From Mesorhizobium sp. (GTDB lineage: Bacteria > Pseudomonadota > Alphaproteobacteria > Rhizobiales > Rhizobiaceae), in assembly GCA_004020875.1 (NCBI GenBank), contig SAPZ01000008.1:217222-281221 (forward strand): DNA of 64,000 nt, in the 5' to 3' direction. Position numbers and translations under genes: made by a program. The number at the start of each line of letters is the position of its first letter. The stretch's first letter is position 1. Below are positions 25,842-35,007 of the stretch, piece by piece. The notes under the pieces are model-generated. The model saw only the letters and a program-made list of their open reading frames with translations. It did no database searches and was not told the DNA's origin.

Positions 25842-27365
25842 ATGACTTTGATGACCAGAACCGGCTCCGCCGGCAGATGGCTTGTGCTGCTGTCGGTCTG
25901 CCTTGCCGCCATGTCGATGCCTTTGAGCTTTACCGGCCCCGCCGTGGCGCTTTCGCGCATCGCCGCCGATCTCGGCGGCAGCCCGCTCGCGCTCAACTGG
26001 GTGACCAATGCCTTCATGCTGACCTTCGGTGCCGGCCTGATGGCTGCCGGAGCATTGGCCGACAACCATGGCCGAAAGCGGATCTTCCTCGCCGGCCTCG
26101 CCGCCTATGTTCTTGCCGCGCTGGGCTGCATGCTGGCGCCGGACATCGTCTGGTTCGACATGTTCCGTGCCTTGCAAGGCATAGGCGGCGCCGCTGATTT
26201 CGCCGGAGGCGCCTCCGCGCTCGCGCAGGAATTCGACGGGCAATCGCGGCTGCGCGCCTTCAGCTTCCTCGGCACCAGCTTTGGCATCGGGCTCGCCTTC
26301 GGCCCTGTCGCCTCCGGCCTGCTCATCGATACATCCGGCTGGCGCGCGATCTTCCTTCTGGTGGCGGCGCTGGCGATTGCCGCAGCCGCGCTCGGCCTGC
26401 GCACCGTCACCGAATCGCGCGACCCGCAAGCAACCGGGCTCGACTGGGCGGGAGCCGGCACTTTCACCGTCGCGCTTGCCGCGCTGACCTACGGCGTGCT
26501 GCAGGCGCCGCAGAGCGGCTGGGCCAATCCCTTCGTTCTCGCGCTCCTTGTCGTGGCTGCCGTCGGTTTTGCCGCCTTCGTCATTGTCGAGCGGCGCGTG
26601 CGTCGGCCGATGCTGGACCTGACGCTGTTCCGCTTCCCGCGTTTCGTCGGCGTCCAGTTCCTGGCCGCGGCACCCGCCTATGCCTTCGTCGTCCTGCTCG
26701 TGCTCCTGCCGATCCGCTTCATCGGCGTTGAGGGGATGAGCGAGATCAAGGCCGGGCAATTGATGATCTGCCTGTCCGGCCCGCTGCTGATCTTGCCGCT
26801 GCTGGCCGGCCAGGCGGCGCGCTGGATCGCTCCGGCCACGATCTGCGGCGTCGGTCTGCTCGCCGCCGCGGCCGGCCTTGTCTGGCTGAGCCGCGTGCCC
26901 GCGGCCGCCGGCGCGCTGGTGGCCCCGCTGGTCCTGATCGGCATCGGCATCGCCTTGCCCTGGGGGCTGATGGACGGACTGGCGGTCAGCGTCGTGCCGA
27001 AGGAACGCGCCGGCATCTTCAACACCACCCGTGTCGCCAGCGAGGGCGTGGCCCTGGCGGTCGTCATGGCGGTCTTGTCCGGTTTCGCGGCCACGCAGCT
27101 CGGCGCCCAAGGGCTGGCCTCACCCGCCGAAGCGACCGCGGCGGCACAGCTGCTGGCAACCGGCAATATCAGCGAAACGGTGCAACACCTGCACTTGGCC
27201 GACGCCAGTGCCCTCATCCAGGCCTACGAGACGGCTTTCGACCGGCTGCTCGTCGTGCTGGCCACGATCACCGTGCTGACCGCCATTGTCGTCTTCCTCG
27301 GCCTGCGTCGCGTATCGGCGTCGGAACAAGACGTCGCGCCTGTCCCGGCCTGCCAGGAAGGCTGA
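25842..27365 (+). CDS. MFS exporter, DHA2 (EmrB/QacA) type
   Basis: A 507-residue major facilitator with about 14 membrane helices, the number typical of the DHA2 drug:proton antiporters. The motif A-like loop ADNHGRKRIFLAG lies between helices 2 and 3, and the DHA2 pattern LNWVTNAFMLTFGAGLMAAGAL precedes it. The ATG at 25842 follows TAGGAAAA. It is controlled in all likelihood by the divergent LysR regulator and would export a toxic compound or metabolite across the inner membrane. No membrane-fusion partner is adjacent. Confidence 0.88.
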   Translation: MTLMTRTGSAGRWLVLLSVCLAAMSMPLSFTGPAVALSRIAADLGGSPLALNWVTNAFMLTFGAGLMAAGALADNHGRKRIFLAGLAAYVLAALGCMLAPDIVWFDMFRALQGIGGAADFAGGASALAQEFDGQSRLRAFSFLGTSFGIGLAFGPVASGLLIDTSGWRAIFLLVAALAIAAAALGLRTVTESRDPQATGLDWAGAGTFTVALAALTYGVLQAPQSGWANPFVLALLVVAAVGFAAFVIVERRVRRPMLDLTLFRFPRFVGVQFLAAAPAYAFVVLLVLLPIRFIGVEGMSEIKAGQLMICLSGPLLILPLLAGQAARWIAPATICGVGLLAAAAGLVWLSRVPAAAGALVAPLVLIGIGIALPWGLMDGLAVSVVPKERAGIFNTTRVASEGVALAVVMAVLSGFAATQLGAQGLASPAEATAAAQLLATGNISETVQHLHLADASALIQAYETAFDRLLVVLATITVLTAIVVFLGLRRVSASEQDVAPVPACQEG

Positions 27366-27380
27366 CGTCAGCCAAGGCAG

Positions 27381-27406
27381 GGCATCCGGCTTCTGGGCCG
27401 GACGCC
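27381..27406. terminator. Hairpin between convergent genes
   Basis: GGCATCCGGC and GCCGGACGCC form a 10-bp stem with one mismatch and a 6-base loop, 15 bases after the MFS stop and 20 bases before the convergent SnoaL stop. There is no U-run, so it is a weak or Rho-assisted terminator. Confidence 0.45.
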
Positions 27407-27425
27407 CGGCTTGACGCGCCAGGCT

Positions 27426-27740
27426 TCAGCTGATGACCAGGCTTGCGATCCGGTCGCCGTCGAGCGTGAAGGCCATGTCGCCCTCGCCGTTGAAGCCATT
27501 GCCGGTCACGGCGACGCGCGTGTGGTAGACGCTGTCGCGCTGCACGACGTTGACGATGCGAAGATTGGATTGCACACCGATATTGTCCGACCGGTTCCAC
27601 TGCGCGATCCCGTCGCGGCCATGGAAATCGCGACCCCAGTCGCTGAGGAAAGCCTTCTCGGTAAACGTGTCGAGAAAGGCTTCAGTATCGCCGGCATTGG
27701 TGGCTTCGACAAAGCGGCGGATCGGGTCTGGCGTGGTCAT
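27426..27740 (-). CDS. SnoaL-like / NTF2-fold small protein
   Basis: A 104-residue protein of the NTF2-like superfamily: PIRRFVEATNAGDTEAFLDTF is the typical first helices, followed by FHGRDGIAQWNR and beta strands ending in GDRIASLVIS. Such proteins are small isomerases, cyclases or binding proteins. Its ATG overlaps the stop of the upstream esterase gene (TGATG), so it is the third gene of a minus-strand operon ATP-grasp, esterase, SnoaL. Confidence 0.78.
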   Translation of the reverse strand: MTTPDPIRRFVEATNAGDTEAFLDTFTEKAFLSDWGRDFHGRDGIAQWNRSDNIGVQSNLRIVNVVQRDSVYHTRVAVTGNGFNGEGDMAFTLDGDRIASLVIS

Positions 27741-28516
27741 CAATCCAGCCTGTGCATGAGATCGTCATCCAGCCAGCGGCCGAAGAAATAGACGAGCTGC
27801 TTGTGCCACCAGGGCCAGTCATGGCTAACGTCGCCGCCCCAATAGTCGACCCAGGCGGGAATGGATTTGTCGCGCAGCACCTGTTCCAGTTCGCGCGTCT
27901 CGACCAGCATGCGCTCTTCCCAGGCGCCCTGCCCGCAGCAGAAGATCAGCCTGAGCGCCCTCAACCGCCCAAGCAGCTTCTGGTCGACGATGCCCGGCAG
28001 ATAGTCGAGCGGCGAGTTGAAATAAATGTTGCCTTCCAGCGCCCGACCGAAGAAGTCGCGTGCCGAATAGACGCCCGATAGCGAGATGACGCCGCTCGCC
28101 AGTTCCGGGAAGCGGAACACGAAATTCGATGAATGGTACCCGCCCATCGAGCAGCCGCTGAACAGCGGCTTGAGATTGCGCCCGCCGTTAGCGCTGGCCG
28201 CGATCGCCTGCAGCTCCGGCAGCGCCTCTTCGCGCACATAGCGGAAATAGGCCTCGTGCCGCGCGATGCGGTGCGCTGCGTCGGCATGTTTGTTGAAGAA
28301 TGATTCCGAGTCGATGCCGTCAAGCGTGAAGAGCTGGATGCGGCCGGTGTCGATGAACTCGGCAAGCGCTGCGACCCCGCCCGAATCCTCGAACTGGTAA
28401 AACCGTCCCTGCGAGGTCGGGAACACCACCACCGGCCGCCCGGCATAGCCGTAGCGCTTGTATTCCATGTCGCGGCCGAGATTGCGGGCATGGCCCTTGT
28501 GATAGGAAACGTCCAT
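27740..28516 (-). CDS. Alpha/beta-hydrolase esterase-like protein
   Basis: A 258-residue esterase of the putative-esterase (D/S-formylglutathione hydrolase-like) type. The nucleophile is in SGCSMGGYHSSNF (about residue 125), an acidic residue lies in the C-terminal part, and the catalytic His is in GGDVSHDWPWWHKQLVYFF near the end. No signal peptide. It starts 4 bases after the ATP-grasp stop and ends on the ATG of the SnoaL gene, so the three are translated together. The pairing with an ATP-grasp ligase suggests that it acts on, or edits, the ligase product (inference). Confidence 0.85.
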   Translation of the reverse strand: MDVSYHKGHARNLGRDMEYKRYGYAGRPVVVFPTSQGRFYQFEDSGGVAALAEFIDTGRIQLFTLDGIDSESFFNKHADAAHRIARHEAYFRYVREEALPELQAIAASANGGRNLKPLFSGCSMGGYHSSNFVFRFPELASGVISLSGVYSARDFFGRALEGNIYFNSPLDYLPGIVDQKLLGRLRALRLIFCCGQGAWEERMLVETRELEQVLRDKSIPAWVDYWGGDVSHDWPWWHKQLVYFFGRWLDDDLMHRLD

Positions 28517-28520
28517 CGGC

Positions 28521-29687
28521 TCAGGCCTTTTCCGCGTGGATATAGTCGACGGCTTGGCGTAGCGCCTTCTGGTCCTTCGAACGCAGCTGGTAGGCGTAAT
28601 TGCCCATGGCGCGGCTGAAGACCTCTTCGATGGCCTGATGATGGACGATCTTGTCGCCATGGGCGGCTAGCACGTCCGCATGGCTGTGCAAATAGTCGAT
28701 ATGGCGTTTGCGGCTGGCATAGGCGGTGAAATACTTGCCCTTGTATGGGCCGCCGGCCGCATCCTTGACCACCATGTCGGCCCAGGCGGCATAGACGTCG
28801 ATGTCGAAGGTGTAGTTGATGGCGTCCGTCATCCAGGCGCCGGGCGGGCGCATGTTGACCTCGAGCGCGATGACGCGCTTGTCCTTGGTCTCGAACAGTT
28901 CGATGTGGAAGAAGCGCTCGCGCACGTCGAACGCTTTGAGGATCTTGCGCCCCGCCTCCTCCACCGCGGGCGCGATTTCCGGGAAGCAGGTGTAGCTCAT
29001 GTGGCGGTCCTTGTTCACCGCGTCCATGATGCTCTGGTCGTAGCGGTGGCTGGCCGCTAGCACAACCTCGCCGTCGCGGTTGACCAGCCCATCGAAGGTC
29101 ACCACCAGCCCCTCGATGAACTTTTCCATGACGAAGGTGACGTCCTCCGGCTTGTCCCTGAAGAACTGATCGAGCTCCCTGGCGTTGGAGATTTTGAAGG
29201 TGTTGGAGGCGCCGGAGCCGGAATCCGGCTTGACCACGACCGGGTAGCCGACACGGCGGATGAAGGTCATGGCGCCGGCACGGTCGGAGCATTTGCGCTG
29301 CGGAATAGTCTCGACACCGCTCTTGCGGAAGAAGGCGCGCATGCGGCTCTTCCGCTTCAAATTCTTCACGAAGTCGAGCTTGGTGCCGTAGATGTTGAAG
29401 TCGGTGCGGATGTTGGCTTCGAGTTCCAGCCAATGCTCGTTGAGCGACTCGAAGCGGTCGATCCGGCCCCATTTGTGGATGAAGTGACCCATCGCCCGGA
29501 ACACGGCATCGTAATCTTCCATGTCGGCGATGCGGTAATATTCCGATAGCGCGGCCTTCAGCTTGCCGTTCAGGGTCTCGTAGGGCGCGTCACCAATGCC
29601 GAGGACTGTCGCGCCAGCCTTTTTCAGCCGATCGCAGAAGTCGGCGCCGTTGGCCGGGAAATGCGGCGAGAAGAACACGAAATTCAT
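28521..29687 (-). CDS. ATP-grasp family ligase
   Basis: A 388-residue ATP-grasp enzyme: an N-terminal Rossmann-like part (MNFVFFSPHFPANGADFC), then KLDFVKNLKRKSRMRAFFRKSG, the ATP-binding VVVKPDSGSGASNTFKI (Lys and glycine loop, about residue 155), and the metal-binding IALEVNMRPPGAWMTD (about residue 275). Members join a carboxylate to an amine or thiol with ATP. The start at 29687 follows GGAGGGG. It is the first gene of the operon with the esterase and SnoaL genes. The product is unknown; a small peptide or amide is the usual outcome. Confidence 0.85.
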   Translation of the reverse strand: MNFVFFSPHFPANGADFCDRLKKAGATVLGIGDAPYETLNGKLKAALSEYYRIADMEDYDAVFRAMGHFIHKWGRIDRFESLNEHWLELEANIRTDFNIYGTKLDFVKNLKRKSRMRAFFRKSGVETIPQRKCSDRAGAMTFIRRVGYPVVVKPDSGSGASNTFKISNARELDQFFRDKPEDVTFVMEKFIEGLVVTFDGLVNRDGEVVLAASHRYDQSIMDAVNKDRHMSYTCFPEIAPAVEEAGRKILKAFDVRERFFHIELFETKDKRVIALEVNMRPPGAWMTDAINYTFDIDVYAAWADMVVKDAAGGPYKGKYFTAYASRKRHIDYLHSHADVLAAHGDKIVHHQAIEEVFSRAMGNYAYQLRSKDQKALRQAVDYIHAEKA

Positions 29688-29854
29688 GGACGACCCCTCC
29701 CCGGCGCCTCGTTCGGCACCCAAGCTTTCGGAACCAAGTCTGGCGCATTAACGAGGTCTGGGGAAGACGCCAGTGCCGGCGACCAGACCAGGTTCGGCGC
29801 ATTCGCCCCTGCGCACGCTTGCCTCCGGCGGGCCACTCCTGTAAGAGAGCCGCC

Positions 29855-29974
29855 ATGACCTCGCGCGTTCGCCCAGTCGCTTCTTCTCGCCCCGGCTTTG
29901 CCGGCGAGACCGCGCGCGCGCTCGCTTCGACCCTGCTTCTTCTCGGCCTTATCGGCGATCGCCGGGTTCGCTGA
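29855..29974 (+). CDS. Probable leucine-rich leader peptide of leuA
   Basis: A 39-codon frame ends 143 bases before leuA. It has a purine-rich AGAGAG site before the ATG. Near its end is the run TLLLLGLI, four consecutive Leu codons plus a fifth. After the stop lie inverted repeats: AAGGAGC (29974-29980) with GCTCCTT (30013-30019), and an inner CGGCGG with CCGCCG. Leader peptides rich in the end-product amino acid mark attenuators of leu and ilv genes. No clean U-run follows, so the terminator form is unclear. The assignment is inference from composition and position. Confidence 0.55.
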   Translation: MTSRVRPVASSRPGFAGETARALASTLLLLGLIGDRRVR

Positions 29975-30117
29975 AGGAGCGCCCGGCGGTCGATACCCGC
30001 CGCGTCAGGCGCATGCTCCTTGGCAAAGTCATAATCAAGCGAATGAAATTCTGGTAGAGGCGACGCTCGCCATTAATCCGCCCAAGGCGAACATACGAGC
30101 CGCCCGGAGAAGAGACG

Positions 30118-31857
30118 ATGAACGCACGAGAAGAAATCCGCGCCGGCGAGGCTGAAGCCGGGAAGCGCGCGGCCGGCCACATGCCGGATGCGGCACGCAA
30201 GTATCAGCCCTACCCCACTGTCGGCCTGACCGATCGCACCTGGCCGAACAAGGTGATCGACAAGGCGCCGATCTGGTGCTCGGTCGACCTGCGCGACGGC
30301 AACCAGGCACTGATCGATCCGATGGGTCATGAGCGCAAGGCGCGCATGTTCGCGCTGCTCCTCGACATGGGCTTCAAGGAAATCGAGATCGGTTTTCCCT
30401 CGGCCTCGCAGACCGATTTCGACTTCGCCCGCTGGTGCATCGAGGAAGGCGGCGTGCCGCGCGATGTATCGCTCCAGGTACTGGTGCAGTGCCGGCCGGA
30501 ACTGATCACGCGGACCTTCGAGGCGCTCAAGGGTGCCCACCGCCCGATCGTGCATTTCTACAATTCGACCAGCGAGCTGCAGCGCCGCGTCGTCTTCGAG
30601 AAGGACGTAGCCGGCATCAAGCGCATCGCCACCGACGCCGCTAAGATGATCACCGACATGGCGGCCAAGGCCGGGGGCGGCTATCGCTTCGAATACTCGC
30701 CGGAAAGCTTCACCGGCACCGAGCTCGAGGTCGCGCTGGAGATCTGCAACGCCGTCACCGAGATCGTGAAGCCGACGGCCGACAACAAGCTGATCATCAA
30801 CCTGCCTTCGACGGTCGAGATGTCGACGCCCAATGTCTATGCCGACCGTATCGAATGGATGTGCCGCAATCTCGACAGCCGCGAGAACCTGATCATCTCG
30901 CTGCATCCGCATAACGACCGCGGGACCGGCATAGCCACCACCGAGCTCGGCCTGATGGCGGGGGCCGACCGCGTCGAAGGCACGCTGTTCGGCAATGGCG
31001 AGCGCACCGGCAATGTCGATATCGTGACGCTGGCGCTCAACATGTTCACCCAGGGTGTGGATCCGGAGCTCGACTGCTCCGACATCAACCGGATGAAGGA
31101 TGTCTACGAGTATTCGAACCAGTTGAAGATCCCGGAACGCCATCCTTATGTCGGCGAGTTGGTCTACACGGCTTTCTCCGGCTCGCATCAGGACGCCATC
31201 AACAAGGGCATGAAGGCGCTGAAGAAGGCCAACACCCCGCTCTGGGAAGTGCCTTATCTGCCGATCGATCCGGCCGATGTCGGCCGCACCTATGAGGCGA
31301 TCATCCGCATCAACTCGCAGTCAGGCAAGGGCGGCATCGCCTATGTGCTGCAGGCGGATTACGGCCTCAATCTGCCGCGCAATCTGCAAATCGAGTTCAG
31401 CCAGCTGATTCAGGCGATCACCGACGCTGAAGGCAAGGAAGTGCCCGCCAAGCGCATCCATGAACGCTTCCTCGAAACCTATATCGACCAGCCCGGCGCG
31501 CGGCTGAAGTTCCTCGACCACCGCACCTTCCCCGACACCGAGGTGAAGGGCCGGCGCATCGTGGAGGCGGATATCCTCGACAACGGCAAGGAAGTGACGA
31601 TCACCGGCTCGGGTACCGGCCCGATCGACGGCTTCGTCGATGCGCTCTCGCGCCATGTCGGCGTCGACATGTCGGTGCTCGACTATTCGGAGCATTCCTT
31701 GCAGCGCGGCTCCAACGCGTCGGCCATCTCCTATGTCGAGATGGAATATCCGGGCGGCAAGCTGTTCGGCGCCGGCATTAACACCAACATCGTCGCAGCC
31801 TCGCTGGAGGCCGTCGTTTCGGCCGCCAACCGCATCGTCGGTGGGAAGGCCGGCTGA
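30118..31857 (+). CDS. leuA: 2-isopropylmalate synthase
   Basis: A 579-residue enzyme catalysing condensation of acetyl-CoA with 2-oxoisovalerate, the first committed step of leucine synthesis. The catalytic TIM barrel starts with WCSVDLRDGNQAL (about residues 53-65), and metal ligands lie in SLHPHNDRGTG (about 261-271). The C-terminal LeuA dimer domain (from about 440) binds leucine for feedback inhibition. The length is that of the LeuA2 subgroup found in actinobacteria and many alphaproteobacteria rather than the roughly 520 of E. coli LeuA. It starts behind CGGAGAAGAG, downstream of a probable leucine leader peptide. Confidence 0.95.
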   Translation: MNAREEIRAGEAEAGKRAAGHMPDAARKYQPYPTVGLTDRTWPNKVIDKAPIWCSVDLRDGNQALIDPMGHERKARMFALLLDMGFKEIEIGFPSASQTDFDFARWCIEEGGVPRDVSLQVLVQCRPELITRTFEALKGAHRPIVHFYNSTSELQRRVVFEKDVAGIKRIATDAAKMITDMAAKAGGGYRFEYSPESFTGTELEVALEICNAVTEIVKPTADNKLIINLPSTVEMSTPNVYADRIEWMCRNLDSRENLIISLHPHNDRGTGIATTELGLMAGADRVEGTLFGNGERTGNVDIVTLALNMFTQGVDPELDCSDINRMKDVYEYSNQLKIPERHPYVGELVYTAFSGSHQDAINKGMKALKKANTPLWEVPYLPIDPADVGRTYEAIIRINSQSGKGGIAYVLQADYGLNLPRNLQIEFSQLIQAITDAEGKEVPAKRIHERFLETYIDQPGARLKFLDHRTFPDTEVKGRRIVEADILDNGKEVTITGSGTGPIDGFVDALSRHVGVDMSVLDYSEHSLQRGSNASAISYVEMEYPGGKLFGAGINTNIVAASLEAVVSAANRIVGGKAG

Positions 31858-31874
31858 CCAGTCGGGCTCCCGAG

Positions 31875-31901
31875 CACGGCGCGTCCGCAAGGCGCGCCGT
31901 G
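31875..31901 (+). terminator. Hairpin after leuA
   Basis: CACGGCGCG and CGCGCCGTG form a perfect 9-bp stem with a 9-base loop, 18 bases after the leuA stop. It is followed by TTGCTGG, not a U-run, so termination may need Rho. Confidence 0.5.
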
Positions 31902-32052
31902 TTGCTGGCAGACGCAATTTCCTTGTCGGTCATTAACCGCCGGGGGAATTATTGGTGGCTTACGCGATCACATAACAGAAGCATCCTTGTGTGCCGGCGC
32001 GAGCGCTATATTATCGTGCCCTAACCTGTGCCGAGTTCGAAAGGATCGACAC

Positions 32053-33843
32053 TTGGAGCATGCCCCGCCTGCCGCCCCCGCAGTGCGCGAGACATTGGAG
32101 CGACTGCTTGCCAGCGAAACGTTCGGACGCTCCGAGCGTGCCCGCAGGCTTTTACGCTATCTTGTCGAACGCGAGCAGGCAGGCGAGGCCGACAGGCTGA
32201 AGGGCGTTTCCATCGCAATGGACGTCTTTGGCAAGGACGGCGATTTCGACGCATCCACCGATGCGGTGGTCAGGGTCCAGGCCGGTCGGCTGCGCGAGCT
32301 GCTGGAGCAGTATTTCGCCAATGAAGGTGTCGCTGAGCCGGTTCGCATCGCGATCCCCCGCGGCGGTTATGTCCCCTCCTATGAACTGAACGAAATCCGC
32401 CTGCCCGGCGACGCAAAGTCCGCCACCGGCAACATCGCGCGCCAAGCCCAGGCATCGGCCGCAGCCGCCCCGGCCGCGGCCGAATATCTCGACAGCCTGA
32501 CGCCAGGCGAGCCTGCCGCCCGCATTGTCCCGACCGCACCTGCACAATCACTGACGCGGCAACTGCGATTCTTCTGGGCTGCCATGGTTCTGGTCATTGC
32601 CATGCTCGGCGTGCTCATCCTTCGCCAGGGCGGTGCCCTTCTCGGCGGCGGCGACACGGCGGCAACGGTCGAAACGGCGGGCGTCACCGGAACCGCCGCC
32701 CAGCCGATATTCGACTCTTTGCCGCTCATCTACATTGCTACGAAAGCCGATGGGGCGGATGCAGCTCGCGTCGCATCGTCGCTGCGCGCCGGCCTTGCCG
32801 GTTTCGACACCATCGACTTCATCGGGCGCGCCGCGGATTCAACGCGCGATCAATCGGCCGACCCGATCAGTTTCGTCTTCGATATTGTTCCCGGCCCCGC
32901 CGCCGGCGACGTCACGGTCGAACTGCAGAGCGTCGCGACCGGTCGGGTCTTGCTGTCGCGCAACCTGACATCGGCCGAAACCGCGCCGGGCGTGGTTGAA
33001 AGCAACATCGCCAGCCTTCTGACATCGACCGTTCCCGCTTCCGGCGCGATCTACAGCTACATCGACCAGAGCGACATCCGGACGAGCCAGATCGGATGCC
33101 TGGTGCTCGACGACCACTACTATCTCGACATGAACGCCGACACGCACGAAGCTGCCTATCGCTGCCTGGAGAAGCTGACCAGCGAAGGCACCAAATCGTC
33201 GCTTGTCTACGCGGAATTGGCCTCGCTTCATGGGGAGGCCGTCACCGCCCGTTATCCCTATCCGCCTGATGCGACGCTTGAAAAGGCCATGTCGCTTGCG
33301 CATCGCGCCGTCCAGATGGGCCCTATGAACCCGCACGCGCATCGCGCCCTCGGCTATCTGAACTCCCGCCTCGGCAACACAGACGAAGCGATCCGCTTGA
33401 TGCGCAAAGCCTACGAACTCAACACCTATGATCTCGGCATGGCCGCCGCCTATGGCTACGGGCTGGTCTTCGCCGGCAAGTATGATGAAGGAACGCCGAT
33501 CCTGGGCCACGCGGTCGAGGCCTTCAGCGGCCATCCGACCTGGTGGGATTATGGCTTGTTCGTCGGCGCCTTCATGCAGGGCGACATCAAAAAGGCCGCC
33601 ATCGCCAGCGAGTCGCTGCGCACGACGGCGTCCAAGTCGCACTATCTGGCCGCGCGCCTGATCGGCGCGAAGCTTTCGGGCCGCGAGAAACTGGCGGGCG
33701 AGCTTGCCAACGAGCTCACCGCCGAATTCCCGAAATTCGTCGCCGACCCGCGTGCGACATTCGTCGACCGCAAATATCCCCCGGATCTCACCGATCGGCT
33801 GGTGCAGTCCTTGCGGGCCGCAGGAATCGGCAACCCGAGCTAA
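32053..33843 (+). CDS. Membrane-spanning winged-helix/TPR protein
   Basis: About 596 residues. The N-terminal 115 residues form a DNA-binding-like domain (ERARRLLRYLVEREQ ... GVSIAMDVFGKDGDFDASTD ... VVRVQAGRLRELLEQYF), a pattern seen in alphaproteobacterial adenylate-cyclase-like TPR regulators. A single membrane helix follows (about 176-195, FFWAAMVLVIAMLGVLIL). The C-terminal half has TPR-like helices (AVQMGPMNPHAHRALGYLNS). There is no cyclase domain. This layout recalls ToxR/CadC-type one-component membrane regulators. I chose a TTG start at 32053 behind AAGGATCG; no ATG is available nearby. Confidence 0.72.
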   Translation: MEHAPPAAPAVRETLERLLASETFGRSERARRLLRYLVEREQAGEADRLKGVSIAMDVFGKDGDFDASTDAVVRVQAGRLRELLEQYFANEGVAEPVRIAIPRGGYVPSYELNEIRLPGDAKSATGNIARQAQASAAAAPAAAEYLDSLTPGEPAARIVPTAPAQSLTRQLRFFWAAMVLVIAMLGVLILRQGGALLGGGDTAATVETAGVTGTAAQPIFDSLPLIYIATKADGADAARVASSLRAGLAGFDTIDFIGRAADSTRDQSADPISFVFDIVPGPAAGDVTVELQSVATGRVLLSRNLTSAETAPGVVESNIASLLTSTVPASGAIYSYIDQSDIRTSQIGCLVLDDHYYLDMNADTHEAAYRCLEKLTSEGTKSSLVYAELASLHGEAVTARYPYPPDATLEKAMSLAHRAVQMGPMNPHAHRALGYLNSRLGNTDEAIRLMRKAYELNTYDLGMAAAYGYGLVFAGKYDEGTPILGHAVEAFSGHPTWWDYGLFVGAFMQGDIKKAAIASESLRTTASKSHYLAARLIGAKLSGREKLAGELANELTAEFPKFVADPRATFVDRKYPPDLTDRLVQSLRAAGIGNPS

Positions 33844-34045
33844 TCCAGCCTCGCTCACGTGTTGGGCCCCAGGGTTTCCGGAGTGCAGAAGTATGGTGCT
33901 GTGATCCGATACGGAGATGCTTGCGCGTCGGACGCCTGATGGAGCGCTTCGGTCGCGAAGATTTTACTGGCCACGGGTCTGGATCGGGAGCAATCCAGCC
34001 ACAATCTCCAATTGCAGCCTGTCTTGCTCACCGCTCCATTTTTTC

Positions 34046-34849
34046 ATGCTTCCCTTCCCTTATGCCGTCGAGGGCGGCGCTGGTTCGAAGACTATCGTCT
34101 TTCTGCATGGCTTCGGAGCCTGCCGTGAGATCTGGCGCGACGTCATGCGGCCCCTGGCGGCGGAGGCGAGAGTGTTGGCCTACGATCTTCCGGGCCACAG
34201 TCATTCGCTGCAATGCGAGGGTATGGGCGGCGCCAAGCCGTCCGCGCGAGCCATCCTCGCCGATCTTGCCGCCCGCCAGCTGACCAAGGTCCATCTCGTG
34301 GGTCACTCCATGGGCGGCGCGGTCGCGACATTGATGGCGCTAGCTGATCCTGGCAGGGTGGCTTCGCTCACACTGTTGGCGCCCGGCGGCTTCGGCCCGG
34401 AGATCAACGCAGCCCTGCTGCGCCGCTATGCGGCGGCTTCCGGCAGGAGAGAGATCCGCGCCAGTCTCGCGGCCATGTCGGCCTCGCGCAGCGTGCCGCC
34501 TGACCACGTCGTGGATGCGCTCTGCCTCATGCGCAAACAGCCCGGCCAGTTGCAGACTTTGATCGATATGGCGGCCGCGATGACCAGGGATGACCGGCAA
34601 GGAGCCATCCCGCGAGCGCAGCTCCATGCGCTCGACATGCCGGTGATGGTTGTTTGGGGCGCAGAGGACCCGCTCCTGCCTGTCGCGCAGGCCGAGGCTC
34701 TGCCGTCGCATTTCCATCTGCACCATGTCCTTGACGCGGGTCACATGCTGGTCGAGGAGGCTCCGGATCTGATCGCCGAGATCGTGCGCCGCAACACACG
34801 ACGGCGCGGCAGGCGGTTGCGTTCGGCGCTGGGCGCCGCGGCCAGTTGA
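34046..34849 (+). CDS. Alpha/beta hydrolase
   Basis: A 267-residue alpha/beta-hydrolase-fold enzyme. The oxyanion region is FLHGFGACREIWRDV, the nucleophile elbow is VGHSMGGAVATL (Ser about residue 91), the acid is in VVWGAEDPLLP (about 212), and the catalytic His is in LDAGHMLVEEAP (about 235). The pattern is like 2-hydroxymuconate-semialdehyde hydrolase or acetoin dehydrogenase-type hydrolases, but the substrate is open. No good ribosome binding site precedes ATG 34046; a longer frame from 33917 has an unlikely N terminus. Confidence 0.82.
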   Translation: MLPFPYAVEGGAGSKTIVFLHGFGACREIWRDVMRPLAAEARVLAYDLPGHSHSLQCEGMGGAKPSARAILADLAARQLTKVHLVGHSMGGAVATLMALADPGRVASLTLLAPGGFGPEINAALLRRYAAASGRREIRASLAAMSASRSVPPDHVVDALCLMRKQPGQLQTLIDMAAAMTRDDRQGAIPRAQLHALDMPVMVVWGAEDPLLPVAQAEALPSHFHLHHVLDAGHMLVEEAPDLIAEIVRRNTRRRGRRLRSALGAAAS

Positions 34850-35007
34850 TCGCCGGACGATTTCCCTGCCGGGTTGGCTCAGGACCAGCCCAAAAGATCT
34901 GAAACAGGTTCCCGCCTGGACCGAGGCTGCGGCGCGGTATGTCATCGGCGTGCATTTTGCCGGCGACTGTGTTAACTCGCTGTTAACCAGCAGCGAGGCA
35001 GCCGCCC

